A stretch of 8,535 nucleotides of DNA. Origin: Oscillospiraceae bacterium (GTDB lineage Bacteria; Bacillota; Clostridia; Oscillospirales; Acutalibacteraceae). The notes beneath the pieces were generated by a model. The model did not search any database and was not told the origin of the DNA. It saw only the letters and a list, made by a program, of their open reading frames with translations. Location of the stretch: assembly GCA_902797915.1 (NCBI GenBank), contig CADBUK010000145.1:1-8535 (forward strand), in the 5' to 3' direction. The first letter of the stretch is position 1. The number at the start of each line of letters is the position of its first letter. This document shows, in pieces, positions 6,616-8,535 of the stretch. The position numbers were made by a program, and so were the translations under genes.

Positions 6616-7584
6616 ATGAAAAAAATCGGAATAGTAATTCCTTGCTATAACGAGGAAGAAAATATCGTTCAGATAACAAAAGCGGTTGAGGATGAGATAA
6701 CAAAATCTCTGCCAAATTATGATTACGAAATTCTGATTATTGATAACTGCTCAACGGATGGAACAAGAGCGCTAATCAGGGAAATCTGCAGTAAAAACAG
6801 AAAGGTAAGGGCTATCCTTAACGCGAAGAATTTCGGGCAGTTTAATTCGCCATACCACGCCTTGCTGCAGTCAACGGGGGATTGCGTAATCCCGATTTGC
6901 GCTGATTTTCAGGACCCTGTTGAAATGATTCCGCGTTTTGTTTCCGAGTGGGAAGACGGCTATAAAATCGTCTGCGGAATAAAATCCGCAAGCAGGGAAA
7001 ATAAGCTTATGCGCTTTTTCAGGAGCTGCTATTATAAGCTTATTAAAAAAATGTCGCCCGTTGAACAGATTGAGCATTTTACGGGCTTTGCCCTTTACGA
7101 CAGGGATTTTATTGAGGTTCTCAGAAATCTTAATGACCCTACTCCGTTTTTGCGCGGCATTGTTGCAGAGCTTGGATATAAACGTAAGGATGTTGAATAT
7201 ACTCAGCAAAAAAGGGCGGCGGGGAAAACGCATAATAACTTTTTCACACTTTACGACGCCGCTATGCTCAGCTTTACCTCTTACACAAAAATCGGGCTCA
7301 GAATTGCGTCAATCGCGGGATTTATGGTTGCAATGATAAGCGCGGTAATCGGCATAGTATATCTCGTTATGAAGCTTATCTGGTGGCACAGATTCCCCGG
7401 CGGTACGGTTCCGACGGTTATCAGTATAACCTTCCTTGGCTCCGTACAGCTGTTTTTCCTCGGCTTCCTCGGCGAATACATAATGAACATTAATACGAGG
7501 GTTATGAACCGCCCGTTAGTTGTTGAAGAAGAAAGAATTAATTTTGAAGAGGATTTAATCGGATATGATATCGATAAAATATAA
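6616..7584 (+). CDS. Polyprenyl-phosphate glycosyltransferase, GT2, GtrB-like
   Basis: 322 aa, the usual size for the GtrB/DPM1-like group that moves a sugar from a nucleotide donor to undecaprenyl phosphate on the cytoplasmic membrane face. The GT-A domain opens with IGIVIPCYNEEENI and has the first nucleotide-binding aspartate in LIIDNCSTDGT (D43). The DxD-type motif is ADFQDP (D97, D100). GtrB-family landmarks follow: NFGQFNSPYHAL, FTGFALYDR, FLRGIVAELGYKR and the KR(A)AGKTHNNF segment. Two membrane helices close the protein (about 230-255 and 268-290), followed by a short cytoplasmic acidic tail. It sits between two large membrane proteins that could use the lipid-linked sugar. No GtrA-like small flippase gene is visible in the window. 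The gene is richer in GC than the membrane protein upstream. It overlaps the next gene by 20 nt. The sugar (glucose, galactose, GlcNAc or other) cannot be assigned. Confidence 0.92.
   Translation: MKKIGIVIPCYNEEENIVQITKAVEDEITKSLPNYDYEILIIDNCSTDGTRALIREICSKNRKVRAILNAKNFGQFNSPYHALLQSTGDCVIPICADFQDPVEMIPRFVSEWEDGYKIVCGIKSASRENKLMRFFRSCYYKLIKKMSPVEQIEHFTGFALYDRDFIEVLRNLNDPTPFLRGIVAELGYKRKDVEYTQQKRAAGKTHNNFFTLYDAAMLSFTSYTKIGLRIASIAGFMVAMISAVIGIVYLVMKLIWWHRFPGGTVPTVISITFLGSVQLFFLGFLGEYIMNINTRVMNRPLVVEEERINFEEDLIGYDIDKI
7547..7553 (+). promoter_or_regulatory. Ribosome binding site of the last membrane protein gene
   Basis: AAGAGGA inside the end of the GT2 gene lies 11 nt before the ATG at 7565. 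An in-frame TAA at 7556-7558 precludes any earlier start, and the next in-frame ATG is far downstream (7838), so 7565 is the start. Confidence 0.6.
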
Positions 7585-8535
7585 AAATTTAAGGCTTGCT
7601 ACGTTGACGCTGTTGGCAATACCCGCATTGATTTTCTTTGTGTCATGGATCAAGCTGTTTGTCGGCATTCCGTTTGCACTGCTTTTAATCAGCGCGCTTG
7701 TTGTCTGCGCGCGACAGGAAGATGACAGGGTTCTTAATATAAAAGCCTCAACCCTGATTACCGTTATTGCGGTAATTGCCGTTTGGGCAGTTCTTTCCGG
7801 ACAGGGCGGTTTCTTTGTTCAAAAAGCGGACCACGATATGAGAAACGTGGTTTTCAGAGATTTGATTAATTACAGCTGGCCTGTAAGATATGCTGACGGT
7901 AACGATATCAGTCTGGTTTATTATGTGGGTTACTGGCTTTTTCCTGCATTATTCGGAAAGCTCGGCGCGTTAATCGGCGGTACGGAGCTTGGCTGGCTCA
8001 CGGGTCGGATTGCATTATTGCTCTGGTCAATTGCGCTTATAACAGTTGCGTTTTTGCTTGTGTGCTTATATGTCGCCGCATCAAGAAGAAAGTACGTTTA
8101 TACCGCTCTTCTTGTGTTTATCTTTTTCAGCGGTATGGATGCGCTCGGCTGTTTGCATAATCTTGAATGGTTTTCAAGTCATATTGAGTGGTGGAACGGC
8201 TATTTTCAGTTCAGCAGTATGTCAACTCAGCTTTGCTGGGTGTTCAATCAGGCGGTTCCTGCCTGGATTGCAACTGCGTTAATGCTTAATGAAAAGGATA
8301 AAAGCGCTTATGCTTTAATCGGGCTTTTTCTTTTGCCTTGCTCGCCGATGCCGCTTGTCGGGCTTGCGGTATTAATGCTTGGTATTACCGTTAAGGATTT
8401 TGTTATCTCTTTAAAAAATAAAAAAACGGCTTCATTTTTAAAGGAGATTTTTTCCTATCAGAATATTGTCGCACTGATAACGCTTCTTCCGGTTTTTGCT
8501 CTTTATTATATGAATAATACAGCTTCAAATCCTGT
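7565..8535 (+). CDS. Multi-pass membrane protein, GT-C-like glycosyltransferase candidate, 3' partial
   Basis: The frame is open from ATG 7565 to the window end with no stop (323 codons), beginning MISIKYKNLRLATLTLL. Hydrophobic helices lie at about residues 11-29, 31-48 and 62-78. A polar loop follows with KADHDMRNVVFRDLINYSWPVRY (about 87-109), where D89-H90-D91 is a DxD-like acidic pair in the first major extracytoplasmic loop. That is the place where GT-C glycosyltransferases carry their catalytic or metal-binding acids. Further helices follow (YYVGYWLFPALFGK, LLLWSIALITVAFLLVCLYV, YTALLVFIFFSG). A long aromatic loop comes next (HIEWWNGYFQFSSMSTQLCW), then more helices. The overlap with the GT2 gene suggests coupled expression and a donor/acceptor relation with the GtrB-like enzyme. 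Composition is GC-richer than the left part of the window (31 of 60 at 7981-8040). The exact family is not recognised; a GT-C transferase is the leading idea and a polymerase-like protein is an alternative. Confidence 0.8.
   Translation, partial: MISIKYKNLRLATLTLLAIPALIFFVSWIKLFVGIPFALLLISALVVCARQEDDRVLNIKASTLITVIAVIAVWAVLSGQGGFFVQKADHDMRNVVFRDLINYSWPVRYADGNDISLVYYVGYWLFPALFGKLGALIGGTELGWLTGRIALLLWSIALITVAFLLVCLYVAASRRKYVYTALLVFIFFSGMDALGCLHNLEWFSSHIEWWNGYFQFSSMSTQLCWVFNQAVPAWIATALMLNEKDKSAYALIGLFLLPCSPMPLVGLAVLMLGITVKDFVISLKNKKTASFLKEIFSYQNIVALITLLPVFALYYMNNTASNP

Noticed and set aside
8046..8282. Plus-strand frame of 78 codons
   Set aside because: It is out of phase with and entirely inside the open membrane-protein frame starting at 7565.

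Overview
This window is a single left-to-right cell-surface polysaccharide operon segment. All supported genes are on the + strand, and both the first and last genes run off the window edges. The low-to-moderate GC, strong purine-rich Shine-Dalgarno sequences, ATGA stop/start overlaps and protein character suggest a gut-type Clostridia (Oscillospiraceae/Lachnospiraceae-like) genome or metagenome contig. That assignment is an inference from style, not from a marker gene.

Left block (1-4464), small-molecule and sugar-precursor chemistry. It begins with the 3' part of a DRE-TIM (HMGL-like) aldolase fused to a C-terminal Rossmann-like domain. Next come a 604-aa thiamine-diphosphate enzyme of the acetolactate synthase type, a HAD phosphatase and an extended-SDR NAD-dependent epimerase/reductase. 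The four are spaced by 3 nt or overlap, so they are probably co-translated. ThDP enzymes of this general type that use pyruvate to put a two-carbon branch on a keto-sugar are known (YerE of yersiniose synthesis, followed by the reductase YerF). A branched or otherwise unusual sugar is therefore a reasonable but unproven product.

Right block (4461-8535), membrane glycosylation. It holds a large multi-pass membrane protein, a GtrB-type polyprenyl-phosphate glycosyltransferase (GT2 with two C-terminal membrane helices), and a second multi-pass GT-C-like membrane protein cut by the window end and starting at 7565. The likely logic is that the GT2 enzyme charges a lipid phosphate with a sugar and the integral membrane transferases use it outside the membrane.

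The most notable feature is in the first large membrane protein. Its frame ends at a TAG directly after an eight-A run, and the same protein clearly continues in the -1 frame to 6580, giving a 706-aa composite. The only stretch where both frames are open is the A run itself, so this is an indel at a homopolymer, a phase-variation switch, or slippage at an A AAA AAA heptamer. Base composition also changes along the operon: the aldolase, ThDP, HAD and first membrane genes are AT-rich, while the SDR, GT2 and last membrane genes are richer in GC. This suggests a mosaic cluster. There is no gene-free stretch over 300 bases, and no RNA gene, insertion sequence, CRISPR array or terminator was recognised.
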